Source: Candidatus Methanofastidiosia archaeon (GTDB lineage Archaea > Methanobacteriota_B > Thermococci > Methanofastidiosales > Methanofastidiosaceae). From it: a DNA stretch of 49,951 nt. The DNA lies in assembly GCA_012799835.1 (NCBI GenBank), contig JAAZKM010000052.1:1-49951 (forward strand), written 5' to 3'. Below the pieces are notes generated by a model. That model was given only the letters and a program-made list of their open reading frames with translations. It had not been told where the DNA came from and searched no databases. Numbering within the stretch: the stretch's first letter is position 1; every line of letters starts with the position of its first letter. This document shows, in pieces, positions 25,864 to 34,763 of this stretch. The position numbers were made by a program, and so were the translations under genes.

Positions 25864-27588
25864 ATGAGTGATGAGTTATACCTTAAAATAAAGTTCCCTG
25901 AAGAGCCTGGCGTATATCTTATGAAAGACTCAAAAGGTAACGTCATTTATGTAGGCAAGGCCAAATCTCTAAAAAAAAGATTGGCATCCTATTTTCAAAA
26001 AAACATTCCCGATAGGGTATCGTTTCTCATGAGTCGTGTTGAAGATATAGAGTATATTGCTACTGATACCGAAACAGAGGCACTTTTACTTGAATATAAT
26101 TTCATAAAAAAATTAAAACCACGCTATAACATTCACTTTAGAGATGATAAAGGATACCCTTATATTAAAATAACTAATGAAAGTTTTCCAAGAATTATTA
26201 TCTCAAGAAAGATTGAAGAAGATGGGGCACATTATTTTGGCCCTTATTCGGATGTTGGTGCAGCAAGAAAAATGCTAGCACTTGCTAGAAATATATTCAA
26301 ACTAAGAAGCTGCAAAAAAATGAATAAAATTCCCTGTCTTAACTTTCACATTAATAGGTGTACTGCCCCATGTTCAGATCCAAACTCAAAAGAAGAATAC
26401 AATAAAAGGGTAGATGAACTATTGATGTTCTTTGAAAATAAGGGGGAAGAGCTAATCTCAAGATTAACTATAGAAATGGATGTTTATTCTAAAGATTTAC
26501 AATATGAAAAAGCGTTAATAATAAGGGACAAAATAGATGCAATAAGAAAATCTATGGAACAACAAAAAATCTTCCTAGATACACCAATAAATAAAGATGT
26601 CATAGGTTACTTTGAAAAGGAATCAATATGTATTTGCATTGCCATAGTAAGAAGAGGTGTCTTAACCGGAACAAAAAATTATATTATTGATGAAGCTTTA
26701 TTTGAAAAAGAAGAAATTTTATCTTCTTTTCTGAAACAATATTATAAAAATGGTTTTTTACCTAACAAAATTATCTTGCCTTTTGATATTTCAGATAGGG
26801 AAGAAATTCAAAGATTTTTATCAAAGGAGGGCAATGATTTAACAATTACTCCGGCATTGACTCAACGTGAAAAAGAAGAGGTCCTCCTTTCCACAAAAAA
26901 TGCTGAACTTTTTTTAACATCAAAAGAAAAATTACCCTTAGAGGATCTTATGATTTCTCTTGGGCTCGAAGCTCTTCCTAGGAGAATTGAAGGTTATGAT
27001 ATTTCCAACATAGGCCCTGAAATTAAAGTAGGATCCCAAGTTACTTTCATCGATGGAAAGCCTTCAAAGGAAAATTATAGAATTTATAAAATTACGACAG
27101 TTTTGGGACAGGATGACGTAGCGTCCCTTAAAGAAATGTTGTCTAGAAGATTTAAACATAGAGAAATACTCCCTGACTTGATATTAATTGATGGAGGTAA
27201 GGGACATCTTAATGCAGCATTATCTGTACTGGAATCGATTGGCCTAACTATACCAACCGTTGCTCTTGCAAAACAAGAAGAAGACTTATATTTTAAAGAT
27301 GGTATAAATCCAGAAATGAATTCACATTCTAAAAATTTACTAATTAGGGTGAGAGATGAAGCACACAGATTTGCCATTAAAAGCATGAGAAACATGAAAA
27401 GAAAATCAAGTATGAATTCTCCTTTAGACAGTATACGCGGACTCGGTCCTAAAAGAAAAGCCAAATTGTTCGAAAAGTTTGGAACAATTGAAAAGATTAA
27501 GAAAGCTAAAATTGAAGAGATTGATGAAGTTATAAAAAATATATCTCTTTCTGAAGCAATATTTAATTATGTTAAAACATTAAAATAA
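25864..27588 (+). CDS. uvrC: Excinuclease ABC subunit C
   Basis: Nuclease of bacterial-type nucleotide excision repair; it makes both cuts around a lesion in the UvrB-DNA complex. An N-terminal GIY-YIG domain (PGVYLMKDSKGNVIYVGKAK) is followed by the UVR motif that binds UvrB (LQYEKALIIRDKIDAI), the RNase H-like endonuclease domain (IEGYDISNIG, LILIDGGKGHL) and a C-terminal HhH (LDSIRGLGPKRKAKLFEKFG). The 574 residues are near the usual length. In archaea uvrABC is patchy and of bacterial origin; uvrA and uvrB are not in the window. No ribosome site is seen before the ATG, and a TATA-like TTATAAAC lies about 30 bases upstream. Confidence 0.96.
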   Translation: MSDELYLKIKFPEEPGVYLMKDSKGNVIYVGKAKSLKKRLASYFQKNIPDRVSFLMSRVEDIEYIATDTETEALLLEYNFIKKLKPRYNIHFRDDKGYPYIKITNESFPRIIISRKIEEDGAHYFGPYSDVGAARKMLALARNIFKLRSCKKMNKIPCLNFHINRCTAPCSDPNSKEEYNKRVDELLMFFENKGEELISRLTIEMDVYSKDLQYEKALIIRDKIDAIRKSMEQQKIFLDTPINKDVIGYFEKESICICIAIVRRGVLTGTKNYIIDEALFEKEEILSSFLKQYYKNGFLPNKIILPFDISDREEIQRFLSKEGNDLTITPALTQREKEEVLLSTKNAELFLTSKEKLPLEDLMISLGLEALPRRIEGYDISNIGPEIKVGSQVTFIDGKPSKENYRIYKITTVLGQDDVASLKEMLSRRFKHREILPDLILIDGGKGHLNAALSVLESIGLTIPTVALAKQEEDLYFKDGINPEMNSHSKNLLIRVRDEAHRFAIKSMRNMKRKSSMNSPLDSIRGLGPKRKAKLFEKFGTIEKIKKAKIEEIDEVIKNISLSEAIFNYVKTLK

Positions 27589-27657
27589 GGATATTGGTAG
27601 GCGAAAGTGGAAACCCATAACAATAAACTATATATATGGTATGCTTTAAATACGGGT

Positions 27658-29046
27658 ATGGATTCTAATTTTGCCGACCTATTAAATGCTGCAAAGGACA
27701 AAATATTACATTCTAAAGGCTCTAAAATAAAAATTATTTCTCATATAGATGCAGACGGCATTTCTTCTGCGTCTATTTTATCTCTTGCCTTGGACAGACT
27801 AAATATCAATCACGATGTTCATTTTACTTCTCTTGATGGCATCCCTTCTTCTGATTTAGGTGAACTTACGATATTTCTTGACATGGGGAGTGGACAAATT
27901 GATTATCTTATGTCAAAATATGAAGACAGAGAGATAATTATCTTAGATCACCACCAAGGAGAATACCCCGAATCAAACTTTTTAGAAGTAAATCCAAATA
28001 AATATGGATATAGTGGTTCTGAAGAAGTAAGTGGCTCTGGATTAGCATATCTTTTATCGTTGGAACTTGATTGTAAAAATAAGGATCTATCTTCAATTGC
28101 TCTAGTTGGGGCAGTGGGGGATATGCAAAGTTCGTGGGGAGGATTAAAAGGAATAAATAGGGACATTCTTCTTGATAGCATTGAATCTGGTTTAGTTAAA
28201 GCCCAAGAAGATTTACTTTTATATGGGCGTTCAACAAGACCGATTTATAAGTCATTACAATTTTTCTCTGATCCACCAATCCCAGGGGTCACTGGAAGTG
28301 ATTCCAATGCCATGGCCCTGCTTAATAGCTTGGGTATCCCGTGCTATGAGGGAAATTGGAGAACAGTATCTGATCTGACGTGGGATGAGAAGAGACGACT
28401 AGCAACAGAAATCATAAGAAAAACAATAATGGCTGTACCACAAGAATATGTTTCTTTTATACCTCAGATGATTATGGGGGAATCTTACTCGCTCATAAAC
28501 GAGGAAGAGAGAAGTCCATTAAGAGATGCTTCAGAATTTGCAACATGCCTTAATGCCTGTGGAAAGAACGGTAGGCCGGAAGTTGGTTTTTACGTATGCA
28601 AGGGAAACAGGGGCATATATTATGATATTTTGCTAGGGCTACTTAGAAAACACAGACAGAATATAGCCAGAAGCATGAGTCTAGTTGAGAGTAGGGGAGT
28701 AGTAGTGAAAGAAAAGTTTCAGTATTTTGATGGAAGTGGGATAAACGATACAATTGTAGGGACTGTAGCAAGTTTAGTTCTTGGAAATAGGGATACAGAT
28801 CCTTTTTTACCTATTGTCGCTTTCACGACATTGCCAAATGACCCAAATGTTTATAAAATCTCTGCACGCTGTTCAAGATTGTTGGTGCTTAAAGGCTTAA
28901 ATTTAGGGAAAGAAATAAAGAAAAGTGCAGAATCAGTAGGGGGAAAAGGTGGAGGCCACCCGCCTGCATGCGGGGCTTTTGTGCCAATTGAAAAACTAAC
29001 AGAGTTTTTACACATATTTGAAGAGAATATTGCAAGCTGCATATAA
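27658..29046 (+). CDS. DHH-family RecJ-like phosphoesterase/nuclease
   Basis: Archaeal RecJ-like protein of the DHH superfamily, probably a single-strand exonuclease (the group includes GINS-associated nuclease). Manganese-binding motifs: SHIDADGISSA (about 28-38), FLDMGSG, IILDHHQGE (the DHH), VGAVGDMQ. The C-terminal DHHA1 motif is GGKGGGHPPACGAFVP. ATG 27658 is preferred because a TATA-like ACTATATATATGG lies about 25 bases before it and the family begins close to the first motif. A GTG at 27607, only 18 bases after uvrC, is an alternative that adds 17 residues and would make this the second gene of a uvrC operon. Confidence 0.87.
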   Translation: MDSNFADLLNAAKDKILHSKGSKIKIISHIDADGISSASILSLALDRLNINHDVHFTSLDGIPSSDLGELTIFLDMGSGQIDYLMSKYEDREIIILDHHQGEYPESNFLEVNPNKYGYSGSEEVSGSGLAYLLSLELDCKNKDLSSIALVGAVGDMQSSWGGLKGINRDILLDSIESGLVKAQEDLLLYGRSTRPIYKSLQFFSDPPIPGVTGSDSNAMALLNSLGIPCYEGNWRTVSDLTWDEKRRLATEIIRKTIMAVPQEYVSFIPQMIMGESYSLINEEERSPLRDASEFATCLNACGKNGRPEVGFYVCKGNRGIYYDILLGLLRKHRQNIARSMSLVESRGVVVKEKFQYFDGSGINDTIVGTVASLVLGNRDTDPFLPIVAFTTLPNDPNVYKISARCSRLLVLKGLNLGKEIKKSAESVGGKGGGHPPACGAFVPIEKLTEFLHIFEENIASCI

Positions 29047-29055
29047 GGTGCTTTT

Positions 29056-30843
29056 ATGAATAATTTTTGTGTTTTTAAACATTTTACTATCCCAGAAGAT
29101 CGAGTATTTTTCAATCCTTCTGAAGAGTTCTATATTGACTATTTGAAGCCATATTATGTCATTACTAAAGATGGCCAATATCTTTTTGCATCAACTCAAA
29201 AAGGTAGGATGCCAGACCAAGTTCATTATATGGTTCCTAAAGATTACAAACTTGGGGTGGGCCAAAAAGGATTTGATATTGAAATTGGAAAAGAAATTTA
29301 TAAAATAATAATGGACTATTTGAGAGAGGTACCTCAAGTAATTGTGGCCGATGGAATTCAAGGAGAAAATGGATATGAAGTTGGGATAAGATCAGTTGTA
29401 AGTGTAAAAGATCCCCATAGTGCATATATCTCCTGGATGGGAAAGATGATGGTATTTCCTCCAAAAGATGGAATAAAACCAAGCTGTTACAATTTCATAA
29501 TACCAGAAAAACTCCCTGAAAAATATACTAATCAAATAAAAAATGTATGGGCAGAATATAATGAGAACGAGCCATTATCCCTTTATGATTTTACTGAAAT
29601 AGAAAACGATATCAGGTGTGTTATAAATCTTGGAATTGATTATTTTGGCGGAGCTTTCAAAAAACCTAATTTAACCATGGTTTGGAACAAAGGGGAATCT
29701 GAAAATATGATATCCTTCCACGCAGGTCTTGCTGAAAACTCTGTAATAATAGGTCTTAGTGGCACGGGAAAGACCACATTAACAGTCGGGCCAAATTTAG
29801 AACAAGATGATGCAATCTTAGGGAAAGTAATTGAAAAAAATGGTAAAGTTGTTGATGTAAAACTAGTTGGACTTGAAGCTGCAAGTTTTGCAAAATCCGA
29901 AGGATTATCTGAAAAAAGTCCAGAATATCCGGGTTTAATGAAATCAAGGGAAGGAAACCATGTTGTTTTAGCAATGAATATCGACTGTGAAGGAGTGGAT
30001 TATGTTAAGAAAGAGCTTAGCGGATATCTTGTAGAAATACCTATATCTAGTGGAAACGTAGGATCTTTACAATGTAAAAGCTATGAAAAAAGTGGAACTA
30101 CAAACGGTAGATTCATCTTCCTTTTCAGTGATTTAAATCCACATTGGGGCAAGAAGGATAAATATTTAAGAAACTTCATTTTGAGTTTTAAAAGATATGA
30201 TATTTTTAATCCTATAATTAAAGTTACTAATCCATTGATGGCTGTTGCGTTTGATAGTGCATGTGAAAGTATAATCACTTCAGCTGTGTCAGGTAAAATT
30301 CCTGGTACGAGAGTGAGATCTTATTCTGCTACTGACTTTATGGCAAGAGAACAAGCCGAACAGGCAATATTAAAAAAGAAAGTTTTTGCTGATATGGGCC
30401 TAGGACAAGGCGGGAAACTTAATTTTTTTGTAATTAACACTGGATTTGTTGGGGAATTTGATCTAAATGGCAACTCAATAGGTGGGGAAAAGATAACTGT
30501 TTCTGATTCAAAGACACTGCTTAAACTTTCTACACACGGGCATATTAAAAACTGGATAAAAGATCCTGTCTATGATTACCTGATTCCACTTCCTAAAGAG
30601 CTAAGTGAAGTCCATGGAATGAAAAGCTTTGGAGAAAGATTCAATCCGCTTAACTATTACTCTCCTCATGAGTATTTAGAATTTGTTAAGATAGACATTA
30701 AAGAAAGAAAAGAATTTCTCTTTAAGATATTTGCATCACAGATGAATTACAAAAATCTGGAAGATGTTATCAGTGTTTGGGATGAAATTATACTGCCTTC
30801 TACTAAAGAAATCAAAAAATTTTATGATACATATTATACATGA
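29056..30843 (+). CDS. ATP-type PEP carboxykinase-like protein (DUF4914-like)
   Basis: A 595-residue P-loop protein of the phosphoenolpyruvate carboxykinase fold. The centre aligns by eye with ATP-dependent PckA: YFGGAFKK for the Mn-binding lysine region (YAGEMKK), ISFHAGL for the metal histidine (PMHCSAN), GLSGTGKTTLT (about 233-243) for the kinase-1 loop, and EQDDAILG for the metal aspartate (GDDEHGW). Both termini differ strongly from PckA, and the usual RNxF substrate motif was not found, so it may phosphorylate a different molecule. It resembles what I recall of the DUF4914 family, from memory only. The ribosome site AGGTG is well placed, ten bases after the nuclease stop, so these genes are probably co-transcribed. 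Confidence 0.6.
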   Translation: MNNFCVFKHFTIPEDRVFFNPSEEFYIDYLKPYYVITKDGQYLFASTQKGRMPDQVHYMVPKDYKLGVGQKGFDIEIGKEIYKIIMDYLREVPQVIVADGIQGENGYEVGIRSVVSVKDPHSAYISWMGKMMVFPPKDGIKPSCYNFIIPEKLPEKYTNQIKNVWAEYNENEPLSLYDFTEIENDIRCVINLGIDYFGGAFKKPNLTMVWNKGESENMISFHAGLAENSVIIGLSGTGKTTLTVGPNLEQDDAILGKVIEKNGKVVDVKLVGLEAASFAKSEGLSEKSPEYPGLMKSREGNHVVLAMNIDCEGVDYVKKELSGYLVEIPISSGNVGSLQCKSYEKSGTTNGRFIFLFSDLNPHWGKKDKYLRNFILSFKRYDIFNPIIKVTNPLMAVAFDSACESIITSAVSGKIPGTRVRSYSATDFMAREQAEQAILKKKVFADMGLGQGGKLNFFVINTGFVGEFDLNGNSIGGEKITVSDSKTLLKLSTHGHIKNWIKDPVYDYLIPLPKELSEVHGMKSFGERFNPLNYYSPHEYLEFVKIDIKERKEFLFKIFASQMNYKNLEDVISVWDEIILPSTKEIKKFYDTYYT

Positions 30844-30885
30844 ATACCGAAAAGCTTTAAAATAAATTCATTTATTTTCATGTAG

Positions 30886-30960
30886 CCCGGCGTGGCCTAG
30901 TCTGGTTAGGGCAGTGGACTGTAGATCCACGGACCGCTGGTTCAAATCCGGCCGCCGGGA
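30886..30960 (+). tRNA. tRNA-Tyr (anticodon GTA)
   Basis: Acceptor stem CCCGGCG pairs with CGCCGGG, discriminator A at 30960. The anticodon stem GTGGA/TCCAC encloses CTGTAGA with anticodon GTA at 30921-30923. The T arm is GCTGG-TTCAAAT-CCGGC. The C1-G72 pair is the archaeal and eukaryotic tyrosine identity element. No intron and no encoded CCA. A TATA-like CTTTAAAATA lies about 30 bases upstream. Confidence 0.95.
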
Positions 30961-30993
30961 CTCTTTTTGATATTTTCAACTTGATTTTGAAAC

Positions 30994-31260
30994 ATGAATA
31001 ATTTTACAGTTTTAATTTGAATTTTTGGAATCATTATTTCTATAGTTATTGTCTTATTTTACTTCAATAACTACTTCATGAACGTATTAAAACGTCTCAC
31101 TTCTTTAAGATTAAATAAGGAAAATTACAGTATTTGTTTTAAGGCCGTATCAAATGCCACTTCAAGCACTTATATAACGACAGTTGCTTATTCTGAGAAA
31201 GAGGCATTCAGTACAATATCACTTAAACTTATTGTTTCCCAAACTCTATTTTTTCCCTAA
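30994..31260 (+). pseudogene. Small single-helix membrane ORF with an in-frame TGA
   Basis: From ATG 30994 the frame reads MNNFTVLI, then TGA (31018-31020), then IFGIIISIVIVLFYF, a clear membrane helix. A polar domain of about 65 residues follows (KENYSICFKAVSNATSSTY, then YSEKEAFSTISLKL) to TAA 31260. The TGA falls inside the hydrophobic stretch, where tryptophan (TGG) would fit. An ATG at 31078 would drop the helix. No ribosome site or convincing TATA is seen. It could be a decayed gene, a sequencing error, or no gene. It occupies most of the gap between tRNA-Tyr and the MFS gene; the rest of that gap is AT-rich promoter sequence. Confidence 0.35.
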
Positions 31261-31311
31261 CTTTAGAATTAATGATCTAATTATCTTTATGTCCAATAAC
31301 TAAGATTAGAA

Positions 31312-31324
31312 ATATTTATATTAA
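31312..31324 (+). promoter_or_regulatory. TATA element of the second MFS gene
   Basis: ATATTTATATTAA about 26 bases before ATG 31344, with no ribosome site between: a leaderless-type promoter. Confidence 0.5.
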
Positions 31325-31343
31325 GCCATCATTTATTTAGTAT

Positions 31344-32540
31344 ATGTTTTCTCTAGAGTTACGCTGGAGGATCTTGATTATACTGTCAGTTTCAGCTATC
31401 CTTTCTTTTTCACTATGGTTTAGTGCAAATGCTGTTATACCCCAATTAACGGATTACTTTAGTCTAACAAACTCTGAAAAAAGTTTACTAAGTATTATAG
31501 TCACCATAGGATTTATAGTGGGCGCTCTTACATATGCCATTCTGAATTTACCGGATGTATTTAAAACTAATAATGTATTTGCAGCATCAGCAGCATTCGG
31601 AGGCACTATAAGCTTTATTATAGCATTTTTCACTGAATCTTTTTCCACATTACTCCTACTTAGATTTTTCACTGGATTTTTTTTGGCAGGAGTATATCCT
31701 ACTGGGATGAAGCTAGCATCTTCATGGTTTCAAAAGAAACGTGGATTTGCAGTTGGATGTATGGGTGCATCACTTGCATTAGGTTCTGGAATGCCATATC
31801 TTTTTAATTTAACCGGTATTCCTGAATGGAGAGTTTTAATTAGCTTTTCCGGTATTGCTTCTTTAATTAGCGCAGTATTAGTTTTTGTGTTTGTGAAAGA
31901 AGGGCCCTATACAGCAGGGACAATAAAATTTAAACTAGAAAACCTAAAAGATATATTAAAAAATAAAGAATTAAAATTAGTTAACTATGGATATTTTGGA
32001 CATATGTGGGAACTGTATGCAATGTGGGCATGGATTCCAATATTTTTGAGAGAATCATATATCAAGTCAGGCGTAAATGAAACTTCAACATTATTTTTTT
32101 CCTTTATCACTTTTTTGATATTCTTATTTGGCGCTTTGACAACTTTATTTGGGGGTATTTTTGCAGATAAAATTGGTAAAGCTCAATTTAATATCTTAAT
32201 GCTTTCCATAAGTGGGATATGTTCTTTATTAATAGGTTTTACTTATGGAACTAATAATACTGCAATGATTATCATTGCTTTAGTATGGGGGATGTCTGCA
32301 GTTGCTGATAGCCCTCAATATTCAGGTATGGCTACCGAAGTGGGTGATAAAAAATATATGGGCACTGCAGTAACAATACAGCTTGCCATAGGATTTTTGA
32401 TTTCCATCATTTCTATTAAACTCATTCCACTAGTAGTTGATTTAATTAGTTGGAGGTACGCATTTTCAATTTTATTTCTGGGACCGATACTGGGAATTAT
32501 TTCACTTAGCAAATTTAAATTTCTAAAGAACAACAAATGA
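31344..32540 (+). CDS. Major facilitator superfamily transporter
   Basis: A 398-residue MFS permease with about twelve hydrophobic helices. SLWFSANAVIPQLTDYFSL in helix 1 and its loop, GFFLAGVYPTGMKLASSWF in helix 4, and GGIFADKIGKAQF between helices 8 and 9 are family-typical. The loop between helices 2 and 3 (NLPDVFKTNNVF) is a degenerate form of the usual signature. The first-half pattern is like the nitrate/nitrite and cyanate porters, but the substrate is not assigned. It is not closely similar to the MFS gene at 24474. Start ATG 31344 appears leaderless. Confidence 0.82.
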   Translation: MFSLELRWRILIILSVSAILSFSLWFSANAVIPQLTDYFSLTNSEKSLLSIIVTIGFIVGALTYAILNLPDVFKTNNVFAASAAFGGTISFIIAFFTESFSTLLLLRFFTGFFLAGVYPTGMKLASSWFQKKRGFAVGCMGASLALGSGMPYLFNLTGIPEWRVLISFSGIASLISAVLVFVFVKEGPYTAGTIKFKLENLKDILKNKELKLVNYGYFGHMWELYAMWAWIPIFLRESYIKSGVNETSTLFFSFITFLIFLFGALTTLFGGIFADKIGKAQFNILMLSISGICSLLIGFTYGTNNTAMIIIALVWGMSAVADSPQYSGMATEVGDKKYMGTAVTIQLAIGFLISIISIKLIPLVVDLISWRYAFSILFLGPILGIISLSKFKFLKNNK

Positions 32541-32602
32541 GGCGGATAATAAGGTGTTTTATTTAGAAATACTTTTATAGTGGGCATAGATTATTGTTTA
32601 CA

Positions 32603-33253
32603 ATGGAAGAAATTTTTACAAATGTTTTCATTGAGGGGGACAATCTTTATACAAAAAATCTCATTAGAGGAGAGAGAGTATACGGCGAAAAATTAATTGA
32701 CTTCAAGGGAAAGGAACTAAGAGAATGGAATCCAAGAAGGTCAAAACTCGCTGCTGCTATAATGAAAGGATATAGAAATTTACCTTTTAAAAAAGATTCA
32801 AAAATGCTCTATCTTGGTGCAGCAACTGGAACAACAGTTTCTCATATTTCAGATATTATTGAAAATGGGAAAATATTCTCTATTGAACTGTCTGAAAGAA
32901 ATATGAGGCAATTTCTTAATATAAGCGAAGTTAGAGATAACATATACCCAATTTTAGAAGATGCTTCAAGCCCTCACCTTTATTCAGGTTTAGTGGAACT
33001 AGTTGATTTCATTTACCAAGATGTTGCCCAAAAACATCAACATGAAATATTGATTAAAAATTCAGTTTATCTAAAAAAAGGAGGAATGGCTTTTTATTGT
33101 GTAAAAGCGAGAAGTATCGATTCAAGTAAGGATCCAGAAGAAATATTTAAAGAAGAAATAAAGCAACTAGAAAAAAGATTTAATATTGTTGATACCATTA
33201 ATCTTTCGCCATTTGAAAAAGATCATATTTTAATAATTGCAACTTTAAGGTGA
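32603..33253 (+). CDS. flpA: Fibrillarin-like rRNA/tRNA 2'-O-methyltransferase
   Basis: SAM-dependent methyltransferase of C/D-box ribonucleoproteins, which methylates ribose at guide-selected sites in rRNA and tRNA. EWNPRRSKLAAAI is the fibrillarin signature, followed by the SAM loop YLGAATGTTVSH, FSIELSERNMR, the acidic LEDAS, DFIYQDVAQ, and GGMAFYCVKARSID. The 216 residues fit archaeal fibrillarin. ATG 32603 is used rather than the TTG at 32594, because TTTTATAG lies about 26 bases upstream and no ribosome site is present. Its usual partner Nop5 is not adjacent. It is followed by a small helical protein in the same operon. Confidence 0.95.
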   Translation: MEEIFTNVFIEGDNLYTKNLIRGERVYGEKLIDFKGKELREWNPRRSKLAAAIMKGYRNLPFKKDSKMLYLGAATGTTVSHISDIIENGKIFSIELSERNMRQFLNISEVRDNIYPILEDASSPHLYSGLVELVDFIYQDVAQKHQHEILIKNSVYLKKGGMAFYCVKARSIDSSKDPEEIFKEEIKQLEKRFNIVDTINLSPFEKDHILIIATLR

Positions 33254-33258
33254 TTTAA

Positions 33259-33609
33259 TTGGAAAAAGTAAAACTTAGATTAAAACTGTTAGTCTCTTAT
33301 TTAGATAATGGAGACGTGAAAAAAGCAAAGGAAAATTATCTTCAGATCGCTGAACATCTGGGTGACGCTGAATTTAATAAAGGCTACTCAAAAGCAATAA
33401 ATGGCATTGTGACATCAATAGAGAAAAATGATAGGGATTCTATTATTTATAAAATTGTTTCAAAAGAAATTGACAAAAGAGATCTAAAAAAATTACTACT
33501 TGAATCTACTAAAAAAACATCAGACATCTTTAGGACTGAAGAAGAAAGGGGATTTGAAACTGCTTGGGTGGATGTTCTATCAATTTATGTTGAAAAAGCA
33601 GGAGCTTAA
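33259..33609 (+). CDS. Hypothetical helical protein in the fibrillarin operon
   Basis: No family recognised. The 116 residues are almost entirely helical and charged, with a TPR-like first segment (VSYLDNGDVKKAKENYLQIAEHLG) and no membrane segment or cysteine. The TTG start has AGGTGAT about four bases upstream, and that site overlaps the end of fibrillarin, so the two are probably translated together. This suggests, without proving, a link to RNA modification. Its TAA overlaps the TAA of the convergent regulator. Confidence 0.65.
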   Translation: MEKVKLRLKLLVSYLDNGDVKKAKENYLQIAEHLGDAEFNKGYSKAINGIVTSIEKNDRDSIIYKIVSKEIDKRDLKKLLLESTKKTSDIFRTEEERGFETAWVDVLSIYVEKAGA

Positions 33610-34145
33610 AATTTAATTAAGAGCAGTTTTGCTTTTTCTTCAATATAGTATATCTTTTTTAATAGATTATTCTTTTCCTCTTTATCGTTATCACTTCTGA
33701 AGTTAGTCCTTTCAAGTTCTGTCCTAAGTTTTGATAATTTTAATACTTCTTTAAAGCTGTCTTTTTTATCAAGTTTTTCTGAAAGAAGTCTGTATTCAAT
33801 AGACTGGAGATTATCTTTAAATCTATTTAGTGCAATAGCGTCCTCTCTTTTTCTTTCGTCATAAAAATTTTGTTGGAATGTATCCAAATCAGAATAAATT
33901 TCCTGAAATTTTTCAGATATACCTTTACCCTCTTTTGTTAAACGTATGAACCTTATCCTGCCTTCTTTATAGGATTCCACAAGTCCAAAGCTCTCAAGCT
34001 CCTTTAATATATTAAAAACATGTGGATACATAGAGTCAACTTCTTCAGCTATAACTTTTGGATATCTAGGTTTTTCATCTTCAAGCATGCTAAGTAAAAT
34101 TTCAACAGTTTTTCTATTGAAAAAAAGCTCCTTCAGATCTTCCAT
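33606..34145 (-). CDS. Winged-helix transcriptional regulator with coiled-coil C-terminus
   Basis: The N-terminal winged helix (about 1-80) has TVEILLSMLEDEKPRYPKVI, then MYPHVFNILKELESFGLVES and the wing GRIRFIRLTKEGKGI, like PadR/MarR-type archaeal regulators. The remaining 100 residues are strongly charged helices, probably for dimerisation. No membrane segment. ATG 34145 is taken as start; the TTG at 34154 is possible, with AGGT ten bases before it. It shares four bases with the end of the convergent gene. Targets are unknown. Confidence 0.75.
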   Translation of the reverse strand: MEDLKELFFNRKTVEILLSMLEDEKPRYPKVIAEEVDSMYPHVFNILKELESFGLVESYKEGRIRFIRLTKEGKGISEKFQEIYSDLDTFQQNFYDERKREDAIALNRFKDNLQSIEYRLLSEKLDKKDSFKEVLKLSKLRTELERTNFRSDNDKEEKNNLLKKIYYIEEKAKLLLIKF

Positions 34146-34257
34146 AAAGAACAATAATTCTCTTACCTTAAATTAATTTCCTTTGTTATTTTAAAATAAA
34201 AAGTCATTTGAGTAGCAAGATATTTAAATCCATCCCTAAAAATAGACTACAGATAAG

Positions 34258-34461
34258 ATGAGTCTTATAGATAAAAAAGGACCACATATTTGTATTAATT
34301 GCGACAATCTTATACAAAAAGATGATGAAAAAGAAATAGGTATATGCTCAATTGCAGCTTCGACAAAAACATTTTTTAAAAAATATCGCCAAAAATGTGA
34401 CGAAAGATCAGCACTCACAGGGGAGCTTTGGATATACATTGACGGTGAAGACTGGGGTTAA
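34258..34461 (+). CDS. Small cysteine-containing, probable zinc-binding protein
   Basis: A 67-residue protein with ICINCDNL (CxxC) near the N-terminus and further cysteines in GICSIAA and RQKCDERS, enough for one zinc or iron-sulfur site. No family recognised. A TATA-like TATTTAAATC lies about 30 bases before the ATG, with no ribosome site, so the gene is probably leaderless. The gene stands alone, divergent from the winged-helix regulator, which may control it. Confidence 0.6.
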   Translation: MSLIDKKGPHICINCDNLIQKDDEKEIGICSIAASTKTFFKKYRQKCDERSALTGELWIYIDGEDWG

Positions 34462-34534
34462 TATCGTAAATATTAAAGCCATACCTTAAAACTAAGTTAA
34501 CTCAGAGAATTTAATTTCATTCTAAAGAAAAATT

Positions 34535-34547
34535 TCTATATAAATAG
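34535..34547. promoter_or_regulatory. Orphan TATA-like element in a gene-free stretch
   Basis: TCTATATAAATAG matches an archaeal TATA box, but no gene starts just downstream on either strand. The surrounding 34462-34676 is AT-rich with no ORF I can support. On the + strand a transcript would run toward the tRNA-Gln gene in antisense. Confidence 0.25.
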
Positions 34548-34676
34548 TTCGATAATGTCATAATTAATTTTATTTCCATATTAGAACTATATTGCTATTT
34601 GAATGTTGTTTTATGTTATTTTTAACTGCATTCAACTTAAATTTTAAATCTTAACAATTTCCTCATCACAAAAAAG

Positions 34677-34749
34677 TAGCCGGGGGCGGATTCGAACCAC
34701 CGTTTCAAGGTCCAGAGCCTCGAAGGATTGACCACTACCCCACCCGGCT
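34677..34749 (-). tRNA. tRNA-Gln (anticodon CTG)
   Basis: On the - strand the acceptor stem AGCCGGG pairs with CCCGGCT, with discriminator A at 34677. The anticodon stem CGAGG/CCTTG encloses CTCTGGA with anticodon CTG, read from + strand 34715-34713. The T loop GGTTCGAATCC is standard. No intron and no encoded CCA. It lies 14 bases after the truA stop on the same strand, so it may be processed from the truA transcript. Confidence 0.93.
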
Positions 34750-34763
34750 GTTAGATTCAAAAA

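Noticed and set aside
30994-31260. Selenoprotein reading of the TGA
   Set aside because: No archaeal SECIS-like hairpin was recognised, and the TGA is inside a hydrophobic helix, not near a redox motif.
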